DNA of 64,000 bases from Mycobacterium sp. MBM (lineage in GTDB: Bacteria; Actinomycetota; Actinomycetes; Mycobacteriales; Mycobacteriaceae). Location: assembly GCA_021648845.1 (NCBI GenBank), contig JAKJHY010000011.1, positions 1 to 64,000 on the forward strand. Direction: 5' to 3'. The stretch's first letter is position 1, and every line of letters starts with the position of its first letter. The notes beneath the pieces were generated by a model that did no database searches, was not told where the DNA came from, and saw only the letters and a program-made list of their open reading frames with translations. Shown piece after piece: positions 25,587 through 33,798 of the stretch. A program made the translations under genes and the position numbers.

Positions 25587-25982
25587 CTACCGCACAGCTC
25601 TTTTCGTGTCGCCGACCACCAACGACAGCAGCCAGCTGACAAAGGACAGCACGATGGCGGCCCAGATCGCCGTCCACCAGAAGTCATCGATGAACAGGCC
25701 CCAGTGCGTGGTGTGCTCGGTGATCCAGGAGGTGATCCACAGCATCAGCGCGTTGATCACGATGTGGATGAGGCCCAGGGTCAAGATGTAGAGCGGGATC
25801 GAAATGAGCTGCACGATAGGCTTGATCACCGCGTTGACGAGTCCGAACACCACGGCGACAACGAAGATGATGCCCGCCCGCGCCAGGGTGGAGTCGCCCC
25901 CGAGGATGCTCACACCGGGCACGATGAGCGTCACCACCCACAACGCGACTCCGGTCAGTGCGGCGCGCAGCAGAAAATTCAT
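25587..25982 (-). CDS. Phage-holin-4-2 / DUF360-like four-helix membrane protein
   Basis: 131 residues, nearly all membrane-embedded, with four hydrophobic helices (residues about 5-25, 35-60, 65-85 and 100-122). This is the PF04020 pattern, with the typical FGLVNAVIKPIVQLISIPLYILTLGL core. Despite the family name, such proteins are widespread chromosomal membrane proteins of unknown role and do not indicate a prophage here. It starts 5 nt after the cobF stop, so it is probably co-transcribed with cobF. Confidence 0.82.
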   Translation of the reverse strand: MNFLLRAALTGVALWVVTLIVPGVSILGGDSTLARAGIIFVVAVVFGLVNAVIKPIVQLISIPLYILTLGLIHIVINALMLWITSWITEHTTHWGLFIDDFWWTAIWAAIVLSFVSWLLSLVVGDTKRAVR

Positions 25983-25987
25983 GCGGC

Positions 25988-26728
25988 TCAGTGTGCCGCG
26001 CGGAGCAGGTAGATGTCCATGATCCAGCCGTGCCGTTCCCTTGCCGCGGCGCGCATTTCGACAATCCTGTCACCGACCTCGCCCACCGTGCCGCACACGA
26101 GCAGTTCGTCGGGGGTGCCGAGGTAGGCGCCCCACCAGATCCGGGTGTCCGGCGGGGTATGCCGGAACGAACATTCGCCGTCGAGCATCACCACGGCGGC
26201 GCCGCTGAGGCCCTCCTCACGCAGCCGCCGACCGGTCGTGATCAGGACGGCCTCACCAATATCGTTGAGCGGGATGCGATGCCGCGCGGTGAGCGCTTGG
26301 ATGGCCGTGATGCCGGGGATGACATCGAACTCGAACGCCACGTGTTCGGCGACGCGGTCCAGGATGCGCAACGTGCTGTCGTACAGCGACGGGTCGCCCC
26401 AGGCCAGAAAGGATCCGGTGCCCCCGTCCGGTAGTTCGTTCTCGATGGCGCGTGCCCACAGCCGGGCGCGGGCGGCGTGCCAGTCCTCGACGGCCCGCTC
26501 GTAGGGGACGTCGGTGGCGCGCTTGGGGTCGGGCAGCTCGACGAAACGGTAGCCGGGCTTCTCGATGAAGCGTTGGCAGATGTGCCGTCGCAGCGCCACC
26601 AGATCGTCCTTGACATCGCCCTTGTCCATGGCGAAGAACACCTGTGTGTCATTGAGCGCCGAGATGGCCTGCGTTGTCACATAGTCCGGATCGCCCGCAC
26701 CGATACCGATCACATGGATTGTCCGCAC
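25988..26728 (-). CDS. cobF: Precorrin-6A synthase (deacetylating) CobF
   Basis: 246 residues of the tetrapyrrole methylase family. It performs the C1 methylation with loss of acetate in aerobic cobalamin synthesis. Hallmarks: IHVIGIGAGDPDYVTTQA at the N-terminus, a glycine/aspartate SAM loop in FLAWGDPSLYDST, and IPGITAIQALTARH. No other cob genes are in the window. cobF is absent from M. tuberculosis, as I recall, but kept in other mycobacteria at about this position near fpg2, consistent with aerobic B12 synthesis in this organism. Confidence 0.93.
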   Translation of the reverse strand: MRTIHVIGIGAGDPDYVTTQAISALNDTQVFFAMDKGDVKDDLVALRRHICQRFIEKPGYRFVELPDPKRATDVPYERAVEDWHAARARLWARAIENELPDGGTGSFLAWGDPSLYDSTLRILDRVAEHVAFEFDVIPGITAIQALTARHRIPLNDIGEAVLITTGRRLREEGLSGAAVVMLDGECSFRHTPPDTRIWWGAYLGTPDELLVCGTVGEVGDRIVEMRAAARERHGWIMDIYLLRAAH

Positions 26729-26781
26729 CCGCGAAGGCTAGCCCCCTCGTCGGGAGCACGAATTACCCAGTACCGAGGGTA

Positions 26782-26810
26782 TTGACTACCGCCGGTACCG
26801 GACGTAGCTT
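26782..26810 (+). promoter_or_regulatory. SigA-type promoter for the diiron oxygenase gene
   Basis: TTGACT (26782-26787) and TAGCTT (26805-26810) are separated by 17 nt, matching the housekeeping pattern. A start near 26817 would give a leader of about 26 nt to the ATG at 26843. Confidence 0.5.
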
Positions 26811-26842
26811 CGAGACTCACCCACCATGCGAGGGAGTCGACG

Positions 26843-28036
26843 ATGACAGCTTCGGTGAAGGCACAGACCACGCGCGCGGAGTTCGCGGAGCGCCTGCTCA
26901 AGGGATCGGTGCGCAAGTCCTATGCCCCCGTGGTGGACATCGACTGGGACGCTCCCCTGGATCCCGACAAGTTCTACCTACCGCCGCGGGTGGTGTCGCT
27001 GTACGGCACTGCGCTCTGGGAGGCGATGAGCCGCGCCGAGCAGATCGAGCTGTCCCGCCAGGAACTGGTGAACACCCTGTCGGCGGGCATCTGGTTCGAG
27101 AACATCCTGAACCAGGCGTTACTGCGCAAGATGATGCACCAGGATCCGACCGCGCCCACCACCCACTACGAACTGACCGAACTCGGGGACGAGACCCGGC
27201 ACATGGTGATGTTCGGCAAGGCCATCGCCAAGGTGGGCGCCGACCCGGTGCGGCCCAGGCTGTACCAGCGCATGATCATCAACGCGTTGCCGTTCGCCTT
27301 CCGCGGCTCGGCGCTGTGGGTGGCCGCACTGATCGGCGAGGAGATCTTCGACTCGCTGCAGCGCCAGATGATGGACGACGACGAACTGCAGCCGATGGTG
27401 CAACGACTGATGCGGATCCATGTCACCGAGGAGGCGCGCCACATCCAGTTCGCCCGCGACGGGCTGCGCAAACGCACGCCCGAGATGTCGCGGCTCAAGC
27501 GCGCCTGGATCGGAAACGTCAACGGCGTCGGCGGTCCGTTCTTCCGCTTCCTGTTCACCAACAGGGTGCAATACGCCCGGGTCGGGCTGGATTCCCGGGC
27601 GGCACGGCGGATGGCACGTCGCTCACCGCACCGCCACGAGGTGCAGATCGCCGGTTTCGCCCCACTGGCCTCTTTCCTGGCGGAGGTCGGACTGTTGGGC
27701 CCGATCGCGCGGCGGATGTGGCGACGCAGCGGGTTCCTGCCGGGCGGGCCGATGGAACCGGCCGGGCGCGCCGAGGTCGAAGACACCGAAGACCTCTACG
27801 ACGGGCCCGCCACCATCGACGGTCGCACCTGCCGGGTTCGCCTGACCGGGCACCTGAGCCCGATCGACGGCCAGTATCACTGGCAGGGAACGGTTTTCGA
27901 GACACTGCCCGATGACTCGCACAACCCGCTGTCGGTGACGATCGGCAGCCAATCCGCGTCGGCGAGGTTCACCGAACGCAGCCAGCAGGGCGGCTACTCG
28001 ATCACCGGTGTCGGGGTGCCGCCCTTTGCGCGGTAG
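26843..28036 (+). CDS. AurF-like diiron oxygenase with C-terminal DUF4873 domain
   Basis: 397 residues. The N-terminal 260 residues form a four-helix ferritin-like domain with a full set of carboxylate/His ligands: Glu in IWFENILNQ (about 89), ETRHM (about 118), GEEIFDSL, and EEARHIQF. This is the pattern of AurF-type N-oxygenases and related mycobacterial diiron enzymes. A linker with several Arg residues precedes a C-terminal beta domain (about 315-397, YDGPATIDGRTCRVRLTGHL) matching DUF4873. It diverges from cobF and has a clear SigA promoter. The substrate is unknown; an aryl amine or lipid role would be speculation. Confidence 0.85.
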   Translation: MTASVKAQTTRAEFAERLLKGSVRKSYAPVVDIDWDAPLDPDKFYLPPRVVSLYGTALWEAMSRAEQIELSRQELVNTLSAGIWFENILNQALLRKMMHQDPTAPTTHYELTELGDETRHMVMFGKAIAKVGADPVRPRLYQRMIINALPFAFRGSALWVAALIGEEIFDSLQRQMMDDDELQPMVQRLMRIHVTEEARHIQFARDGLRKRTPEMSRLKRAWIGNVNGVGGPFFRFLFTNRVQYARVGLDSRAARRMARRSPHRHEVQIAGFAPLASFLAEVGLLGPIARRMWRRSGFLPGGPMEPAGRAEVEDTEDLYDGPATIDGRTCRVRLTGHLSPIDGQYHWQGTVFETLPDDSHNPLSVTIGSQSASARFTERSQQGGYSITGVGVPPFAR

Positions 28037-28106
28037 CCCGGACGCGCGGCGCAGTCGCCACGGTGCCGCCGGGCCAACCCTTTTGAGTGGTTCCGTGCCA
28101 CAGAAC

Positions 28107-28120
28107 TAGAACGTGTTCTA
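28107..28120. promoter_or_regulatory. KstR-type operator
   Basis: TAGAACGTGTTCTA matches TnnAACnnGTTnnA exactly; one more complementary base on each side makes the palindrome 16 bp. It ends 11 nt before the ATG at 28132, the same geometry as the site at 6901-6914. Confidence 0.75.
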
Positions 28121-28131
28121 GTATCGGCGTC

Positions 28132-29013
28132 ATGCGGTTCACCTATGCGGAAGCCATGACCGACCCCAAGTACTACATCCCGTTGGCCAAGGCCGCCGAC
28201 GAGGCCGGGTACCACGGGATGACGATCGCCGACAGCGTCGCTTACCCAGAGGTCTCGGACTCGAAGTATCCCTACACCGAAGACGGCAACCGCGAATTCC
28301 TGGACGGCAAGGCGTTCATCGAGACGTTCGCGCTCATCGGGGCGCTGTCCGCGGTGACGACGAAGCTGCAGTTCAACGTCTTCGTGCTCAAACTGCCGAT
28401 CCGGCCGCCCGCACTGGTCGCCAAGCAGGCCGGCTCGCTGGCCGCCATGTTCGACAACCGCCTCAACCTCGGCGTGGGCACCAGCCCGTGGCCCGAGGAC
28501 TACGAGATCATGGGCGTCCCGTACGCGCGCCGCGGTAAGCGCATGGACGAGTGCATCGACGTCATCCGCGGACTCACCTCCGGGGACTATTTCGAATACC
28601 ACGGCGAGTTCTACGACTTCCCGGCCTTCAAGATGACCCCCGCGCCGTCCAAGCCGATCCCGATCCTCATCGGTGGCCACGCCGACGCGGCGCTCAAGCG
28701 TGCCGCCCGCAACGACGGCTGGATGCACGGCGGTGGTGATCCCGAGGAACTCGATCCGCTGCTGGCGAAGCTGAAGAAGTACCGGGAGGAAGAGGAGCGC
28801 ATCGGCCTGGCCGACGAGTTCCAGATCCATGTGATCTCGGTCGACGGTTTCACCCTCGACGGTGTCAAGCGTCTCGAGGACAAGGGCGTCACCGATGTCA
28901 TCGTGGGCTTCCGGATTCCCTACATCATGGGCCAGGACACCGAGCCGCTGGATGCCAAGATCCGCAACCTGGAGTGGTTCGCGGAGAACGTGATCGCCAA
29001 GGCCAACGGCTGA
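28132..29013 (+). CDS. LLM-class F420-dependent oxidoreductase (Rv0940c type)
   Basis: 293 residues from the ATG at 28132; an earlier in-frame start would run through the KstR site. Luciferase-like barrel with MRFTYAEAMTDPKYYIPLAKAA, NRLNLGVGTSPWPEDYEIMG in the cofactor region, and PILIGGHADAALKRAARNDGWM. It closely resembles M. tuberculosis Rv0940c as I recall it. Like the other LLM gene at 6924 it sits immediately behind a KstR-type operator, pointing to sterol-linked redox chemistry. It converges on the ROK gene, 9 nt away. Confidence 0.88.
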   Translation: MRFTYAEAMTDPKYYIPLAKAADEAGYHGMTIADSVAYPEVSDSKYPYTEDGNREFLDGKAFIETFALIGALSAVTTKLQFNVFVLKLPIRPPALVAKQAGSLAAMFDNRLNLGVGTSPWPEDYEIMGVPYARRGKRMDECIDVIRGLTSGDYFEYHGEFYDFPAFKMTPAPSKPIPILIGGHADAALKRAARNDGWMHGGGDPEELDPLLAKLKKYREEEERIGLADEFQIHVISVDGFTLDGVKRLEDKGVTDVIVGFRIPYIMGQDTEPLDAKIRNLEWFAENVIAKANG

Positions 29014-29022
29014 AGGCGCGCC

Positions 29023-30162
29023 TCACACCCGAGAATCGACGGCCGCCACGCTGAGCACCTGATCGAGCACGATGGTCGCGGTGCCGACGGTGGCCGACCG
29101 GTCGCCGTGTAGGGCCGGCCGCACCCGCAACGCACCGGTCGCCTGGGCGGTTGCGTTGCGGTACAACGTCTCACGTAGTCCCGCGACGAAGATCTGGTGC
29201 ACGCCGGCCATATCGCCGGCCACCACGATCGACGCCGGGTTGAGCAGGTTCACCGCCGGTGCGATCCCCTCCCCCACGTACCGACCGCTGTCGCGCACCA
29301 TTCGGCGCGCCTCCGGATCACCGTCGTGGGCGAGTTCGGCCACGTCGCGCAGATGCCGCACCGGGCGTCCCTGCCGCTGCAGCTCACGCACGATGGCCCA
29401 CCCGCCGGCGATGGCCTCCAGGCACCCGGTGTCACCGCAGCGGCACGGAATCCCCTGCGCGGCAGGGATCTTGTTGTGCCCGAACTCGCCGGCGGCCTGA
29501 TTGGCGCCGCGCAGCAGCGCCCCACCTGCGATGATGCCGGCGCCCATACCACTGGAAGCCTTCAGCACCAGCACATCGTCCTCATCGCCGCGTTCGGCGA
29601 GCGCGATGGCGTTGGCGTCGTTGTCGAGCACCACCGGCAGGCCGCTCAGCCTGGGCAGCGCGGCCAGATACGGTCGCAGGGCCACACCGTCCCAGCCACG
29701 CAGGATGGCCGAGCCGCAACTGCAGCCGCGTTCGGCGTCCACCGTGCCGGGCAGGCTCAGCCCCACCCCATAGACCGTCGCGTCGGGAAACTGTTGCAGC
29801 GCGACATCGAGGCCCTTCACCACATCGGGCATCAGGTCATCCGGACCGAGGGCGACTTCGGAGTCGATATCGGACAGTGTCAGCACGGTGCCGGCGAGGT
29901 TGCACACCGCAAGCCGGGTGCGGCTGATACCGATGGCCACCGACAGCACCACCCCGGCGTCGGCGTTGAAGCTCAGCTGGGTCGCCGGGCGGCCGCCGGT
30001 CGACGCGGCAGGCTGGCATTCCACCACCAGACCGGTATCGAGGAGAGCGGCCAGCCGGGCCGTGACGGCCGTGCGGGACAGCCCCGTGCGTGCCGCGATC
30101 TCCGCGCGGGTGATCTCGCCCTGACCCCTGATCAGGGCAAAGGTCGCACCGACGCTGGTCAC
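29023..30162 (-). CDS. ROK-family transcriptional repressor
   Basis: 379 residues from the GTG at 30162. An N-terminal winged helix (GEITRAEIAARTGLSRTAV, about 13-31) binds DNA. The remainder is a sugar-kinase-like ROK domain with DNDANAIA, GAGIIAGGALLRGANQAAGE and the zinc motif H-x10-CxC-x4-C in GHNKIPAAQGIPCRCG-DTGCLE. ROK repressors respond to sugars or sugar phosphates. It is divergent from an MFS transporter across a 99-bp region with inverted repeats, so the transporter is the likely target. The ligand is unknown. Confidence 0.88.
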   Translation of the reverse strand: MTSVGATFALIRGQGEITRAEIAARTGLSRTAVTARLAALLDTGLVVECQPAASTGGRPATQLSFNADAGVVLSVAIGISRTRLAVCNLAGTVLTLSDIDSEVALGPDDLMPDVVKGLDVALQQFPDATVYGVGLSLPGTVDAERGCSCGSAILRGWDGVALRPYLAALPRLSGLPVVLDNDANAIALAERGDEDDVLVLKASSGMGAGIIAGGALLRGANQAAGEFGHNKIPAAQGIPCRCGDTGCLEAIAGGWAIVRELQRQGRPVRHLRDVAELAHDGDPEARRMVRDSGRYVGEGIAPAVNLLNPASIVVAGDMAGVHQIFVAGLRETLYRNATAQATGALRVRPALHGDRSATVGTATIVLDQVLSVAAVDSRV

Positions 30163-30196
30163 GCCCCCGATTCCACCACGAAGGCGTAAGTTTCGC

Positions 30197-30245
30197 CACT
30201 TTAGACTGAAAAGTGCAAAACTAATTTGCCGCAAAGACTTAAGTC
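30197..30245. promoter_or_regulatory. Inverted repeats in the ROK/MFS divergent promoter
   Basis: CACTTT (30197-30202) and AAAGTG (30210-30215) form one inverted repeat. GACTTAAGTC (30236-30245) is a perfect 10-bp palindrome. Both lie in the AT-rich 99 bp between divergent starts and are candidate ROK binding sites. Confidence 0.4.
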
Positions 30246-30261
30246 GCCATACCCTGACCGT

Positions 30262-31482
30262 GTGACACCCAGCGTCGAACGCCCCGCCCGCCCACAGTCC
30301 GTCATCGCCCCCGATCCCACCGTCCGGTCGCTGGCCGTGTTCGCGCTGGCCCTCGGCGGCTTCGGCATCGGCACCACGGAGTTCGTCGCGATGGGACTGC
30401 TTCCGGACATCGCAGCCGGTTTCGAGATCAGCGAACCGACCGCGGGCCACGTCATCTCCGCCTACGCGCTGGGTGTGGTCATCGGTGCGCCGACGATCGC
30501 GGCGCTGACCGCCCGGTTGCCGCGGCGCGCGCTGCTGCTGGGGCTGATGGCGGTGTTCACCCTCGGAAACCTGGCCAGCATGGTCGCGCCGTCCTACCTC
30601 ACGCTGGTGATCGCGCGGTTCGTCGCGGGCCTACCGCACGGCGCCTTCTTCGGAATCGCGGCGTTGGCGGCCGCCCATCTGATGGGCCCGCAGAACCGGG
30701 CCAAAGCGGTGGCACACGTGCTGTCCGGCCTGACGATCGCGACGGTGCTCGGCGTGCCGATGGCCTCCTGGCTGGGCCAGGCCCTCGGCTGGCGGAGCGC
30801 CTTCGGGCTGGTCGTCCTGATCGGTGTACTCACGATGACGGCGCTCTGGATGTGGCTGCCCGACCAGTTGCGCACCATGCACGTCAGCAGCCCGCTGACC
30901 GAACTGGGCGCCCTGCGCAGGCCGCAGGTGCTGCTCGCCGTGCTGGTCGGCATGATCGGCTTCGGCGGCATGTTCGCCGTCTACACCTACATCAGCACCA
31001 CCATGACCGACGTATCCGGTCTGTCCCGGGCGATGGTTCCGGTGGCGCTCATGGTCTTCGGCCTCGGCATGGTCGTCGGCAACCTGGCCGGCGGACGGTT
31101 GGCCGATATCTCGGTGATCCGCGCGCTGTACCTGTCGCTGGGATTGCTGGGCGTGCTGCTCGCGGTGTTCGTGGCCGCCGCGCACAACCCGTGGACCGCA
31201 CTGCCGGTGCTGTTCGGTATCGGCGCGGCCGGGTCGGCGGTCGGCCCCGCCCTGCAAACCCGGTTGATGGACGTCGCCCACGATGCCCAGACGCTCGCCG
31301 CCGCGCTGAACCATTCGGCGCTCAACATCGGCAATGCGACCGGCGCCTGGGTCGGCGGCTTGGTGATCGCCGCGGGTTACGGCTACACCGCACCGGCGGC
31401 CGCCGGTGCGGCACTGGCCGTGGGCGGATTGGGAGTGCTCACCGTGTCGGTACTGCTGGGCCGGTCCGTCAGTCCTCGATGA
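30262..31482 (+). CDS. MFS transporter, DHA1 / AraJ-type
   Basis: 406 residues from the GTG at 30262, with 12 predicted membrane helices. The first helix has FALALGGFGIGTTEFVAMGLLP, typical of the AraJ/YdhP/CmlA-like DHA1 subgroup of sugar or drug exporters. The loop after helix 2 (ALTARLPRRALLLGLM) is the MFS motif A region. The divergent ROK repressor suggests induction by a sugar-like ligand. Substrate unknown. It overlaps the convergent DUF5709 gene by 14 bp. Confidence 0.85.
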   Translation: MTPSVERPARPQSVIAPDPTVRSLAVFALALGGFGIGTTEFVAMGLLPDIAAGFEISEPTAGHVISAYALGVVIGAPTIAALTARLPRRALLLGLMAVFTLGNLASMVAPSYLTLVIARFVAGLPHGAFFGIAALAAAHLMGPQNRAKAVAHVLSGLTIATVLGVPMASWLGQALGWRSAFGLVVLIGVLTMTALWMWLPDQLRTMHVSSPLTELGALRRPQVLLAVLVGMIGFGGMFAVYTYISTTMTDVSGLSRAMVPVALMVFGLGMVVGNLAGGRLADISVIRALYLSLGLLGVLLAVFVAAAHNPWTALPVLFGIGAAGSAVGPALQTRLMDVAHDAQTLAAALNHSALNIGNATGAWVGGLVIAAGYGYTAPAAAGAALAVGGLGVLTVSVLLGRSVSPR

Positions 31483-31858
31483 CGTGGATGGCGGCCTCCT
31501 CGGCCGAGGCCGCCCCACCGTCGATGCCGACATCGCTACCCAACAGCTCGGACTCGACGTCCTCGCCGAAGCCGGCGTCCGGTGCCACCAGACGGCCCGA
31601 GCGGCGGGCGCCGACCTCGTCCTCGCCGAACTGCTCGTCGGGGGTGTCCTGCGCGCCGAGCGCGGGATCCGGCTGCTCGTCGGCCAGCCGCTCGTCCAGC
31701 GACTCGTGCTCGCGGGGCTCCTGCCAGCGTTCCGGCGGTGAGTAACCCTCATCGAGCAGATCGTCGACACCGCGGTCGACAAGAGTGTCCTCCTGGGGCA
31801 GCTGGTCCTCGTCGTCGATGCTGTAGCCCTGGGCCTCTTCGGGGGTTCCTTCGCTCAT
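31469..31858 (-). CDS. DUF5709 acidic protein
   Basis: 129 residues, very acidic and without hydrophobic core segments: EDQLPQEDTLVDRGVDDLLDEGYSPPERW-type start, then LDERLADEQPD, RRSGRLVAPD and a C-terminal AASAEEAAIHVIED. This matches the actinobacterial DUF5709 family. It is probably a cytoplasmic, partly disordered protein of unknown function. Confidence 0.82.
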   Translation of the reverse strand: MSEGTPEEAQGYSIDDEDQLPQEDTLVDRGVDDLLDEGYSPPERWQEPREHESLDERLADEQPDPALGAQDTPDEQFGEDEVGARRSGRLVAPDAGFGEDVESELLGSDVGIDGGAASAEEAAIHVIED

Positions 31859-31898
31859 GGGACCACGCTACCGCCGAACCACCTGCGAGACTGTGTTG

Positions 31899-32396
31899 AT
31901 GAGTGACAGCGAGGCAGACGCCCTGGGTGAGAAGCGTGCGGACTGGGTCAACGACCATCTGGTGTCCTACCTCGCCTCCGGTGGGACCGCGGGACACATT
32001 GTGGATCTGAGCGAGGACGGTGGCCGCGCGTTCACCCCGCACTGCCTGATCCGCCATCGCGGCCGCACGTCGGGCAAGACCTATGTCACGCCGCTGATCT
32101 ACGGCAACGTCGGTGGGGAGATCGTGCTGGTGGCATCCAAGGGCGGTGCCGAGGAAAATCCGCAGTGGTACAACAACATACGCGCGAGTTCAGCGGTGGA
32201 CGTCCAGGTCGGGACCCAGGCCTTCCGGGCGAGCTACCGCGAGCTCGAGGACGAGGAACGCCACCAGGCCTGGCTGTACATGACGCACCTGTATCCGCCG
32301 TACATCACCTACCAGCAGTCGACGAGCCGCCGGATCCCGCTACTGGCGCTGGCGGTCGGGCGCCCGATCGACCTCTTCACGGCGCACACCGTTTGA
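31899..32396 (+). CDS. Deazaflavin (F420)-dependent nitroreductase-family protein (Ddn-like)
   Basis: 165 residues from the ATG at 31899. This is the small split-barrel family that includes M. tuberculosis Ddn. Recognisable features: AHIVDLSEDGG-like GHIVDLS, LIRHRGRTSGKTYVTPLIY, VLVASKGGAEENPQWYNNIRA and the PYITYQQSTSRRIPLLAL tail. The substrate is unknown; family members reduce quinones and nitro compounds with F420H2. It overlaps the convergent glycosyltransferase gene by 20 bp. Confidence 0.87.
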   Translation: MSDSEADALGEKRADWVNDHLVSYLASGGTAGHIVDLSEDGGRAFTPHCLIRHRGRTSGKTYVTPLIYGNVGGEIVLVASKGGAEENPQWYNNIRASSAVDVQVGTQAFRASYRELEDEERHQAWLYMTHLYPPYITYQQSTSRRIPLLALAVGRPIDLFTAHTV

Positions 32397-33654
32397 GCGT
32401 ATTGGCGATGGCGTCGACGGGGGTCGTCGCCTCGATCGCGCGTTGCATGCGCCGACCCGCGGCCCGGTACCGATCCTGGCTCAGCACCCGGTCGACGGCC
32501 TCCCGGATCGCCGCGGCCGTGGGCGTCGACGTGCCCAGATCCACCCCGACGCCGGTGTAGTCGACACGGGCCGCCACCTCTGCCTTGTCGGACGTTTCGC
32601 CCGCCACCACCAGCGGCACCCCGTGGCTCAGGGCGTAGTGGACTCCGCCGTAGCCGCCGTTGGTGACCATCACATCGACAAACGGCATCAGCGCGCAGTA
32701 CGGCACCCAGTCGGTGACCCGCGCATTCGCCGGTATCACGCCGCTGAGTCGCCCATCGGGGCGTGCGGTGGTCACCACCACCAGTAGGTCGTCGCGGTCC
32801 GCGAGCGCCGCCAGGGTCGGGGCGATCAGCTGATCCAGATCGGTGTTGTCGAACGTGCCCTGAGTGACGTGCACCACCGCACCGGCCCGCTGCACATCCG
32901 GCCACCACGGCGGTAATGCCTTGTCACCCTTGTCCTTCGCCGACAGTACCGGGCCCACGAATTCCACCGTGGACGGCAGGTCCGAGCGCGGATACTCGAA
33001 TTCCCGCACCGACAACGCCACCACCGCGTCGGCCAGTCGCGGCCAGTCACTGATGAACACCGGGCTGCGACCCGAACCGGCGCCGCGCAGCGCACGATCG
33101 AACCTGCGCTGGCTGCCGCGCATGATGACGCGGTGCGCGACGGCCGTCATCGGCCGATAATCGACACCTGCCTGCGGCTGCCAGGCCATGCCGAACGGCG
33201 GCACGTCGGCGCTGGAAAGGGTCAACGGCCCGACATTGCACACCACCACCGGGGGCCGGGGGCTCTCCTGCAGCAGCAGCGGTACCGCCCCGGTGAAGGT
33301 CACGTCGACCAAGACCGCATCGAACCGGTCACCCTGCAACGCCGCACGCAGGGCGCGGTACTCGGCGGCGAGCGGTCGGGCGAAGACGGCATCCAACTCC
33401 GCACGCCCGAGCCAGAACCGGCGCAGCTGCACCGGAACCCGGCCCAACACGGCGGGTGCCGCCGCGGGCGCATCGATGTGCACTTCGGCGGGCAAGGTGA
33501 TGACGGGCAGCCCGGCGCGCTGCGCCGCATGGGCGAACACCGGGCCCGTGAGCAGCGTGACATCGTGCCCGAGTTCACGAAGGCCGACCCCGATATCGAT
33601 CATCGGCAACACATGGCCCTGGATCGGGCTGGCAGCAAGCAGGTATCGGGCCAA
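32377..33654 (-). CDS. GT1 (MGT/YjiC-type) glycosyltransferase, possible carotenoid glucosyltransferase
   Basis: 425 residues of the GT-B family that uses nucleotide sugars to glycosylate lipophilic acceptors. The N-terminal acceptor domain starts ARYLLAASPIQGHVLPMIDIG. The C-terminal donor domain shows VVHVTQGTFDN, then VTDWVPYCALMPFVDVMVTNGGYGGVHYALSHGVPLV, the position of the sugar-binding signature with N-G-G-Y-G-G replacing the usual H-G-G. It starts with TTG behind GAAGGAAG. It is divergent from crtE, so a role in carotenoid glucosylation (CrtX-like) is possible, but rhamnosyl- or other lipid transfer cannot be excluded. Confidence 0.82.
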   Translation of the reverse strand: MARYLLAASPIQGHVLPMIDIGVGLRELGHDVTLLTGPVFAHAAQRAGLPVITLPAEVHIDAPAAAPAVLGRVPVQLRRFWLGRAELDAVFARPLAAEYRALRAALQGDRFDAVLVDVTFTGAVPLLLQESPRPPVVVCNVGPLTLSSADVPPFGMAWQPQAGVDYRPMTAVAHRVIMRGSQRRFDRALRGAGSGRSPVFISDWPRLADAVVALSVREFEYPRSDLPSTVEFVGPVLSAKDKGDKALPPWWPDVQRAGAVVHVTQGTFDNTDLDQLIAPTLAALADRDDLLVVVTTARPDGRLSGVIPANARVTDWVPYCALMPFVDVMVTNGGYGGVHYALSHGVPLVVAGETSDKAEVAARVDYTGVGVDLGTSTPTAAAIREAVDRVLSQDRYRAAGRRMQRAIEATTPVDAIANTLKRCAP

Positions 33655-33798
33655 TCAACTTCCTTCGCTCGGTGGGTGTCTGTGCCCCCGTCACCGTCCG
33701 CTCAAACCGGCGCTGATCATAGCCGCCGCGGGCCGCTCCGCACGGTGAGCCGACAAACCCCAAAACTGCATGCGTAACCGCCGGAAAAACGGGTACAA

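Noticed and set aside
25587..25982. Holin-family gene as evidence for a prophage
   Set aside because: PF04020-type proteins are common chromosomal membrane proteins, and no phage genes surround it.
33781..33798. SigF-type promoter for crtE (GGGTA at 33791)
   Set aside because: No GTTT-type -35 element is found at 15-17 nt upstream, and the motif is too close to the start codon.
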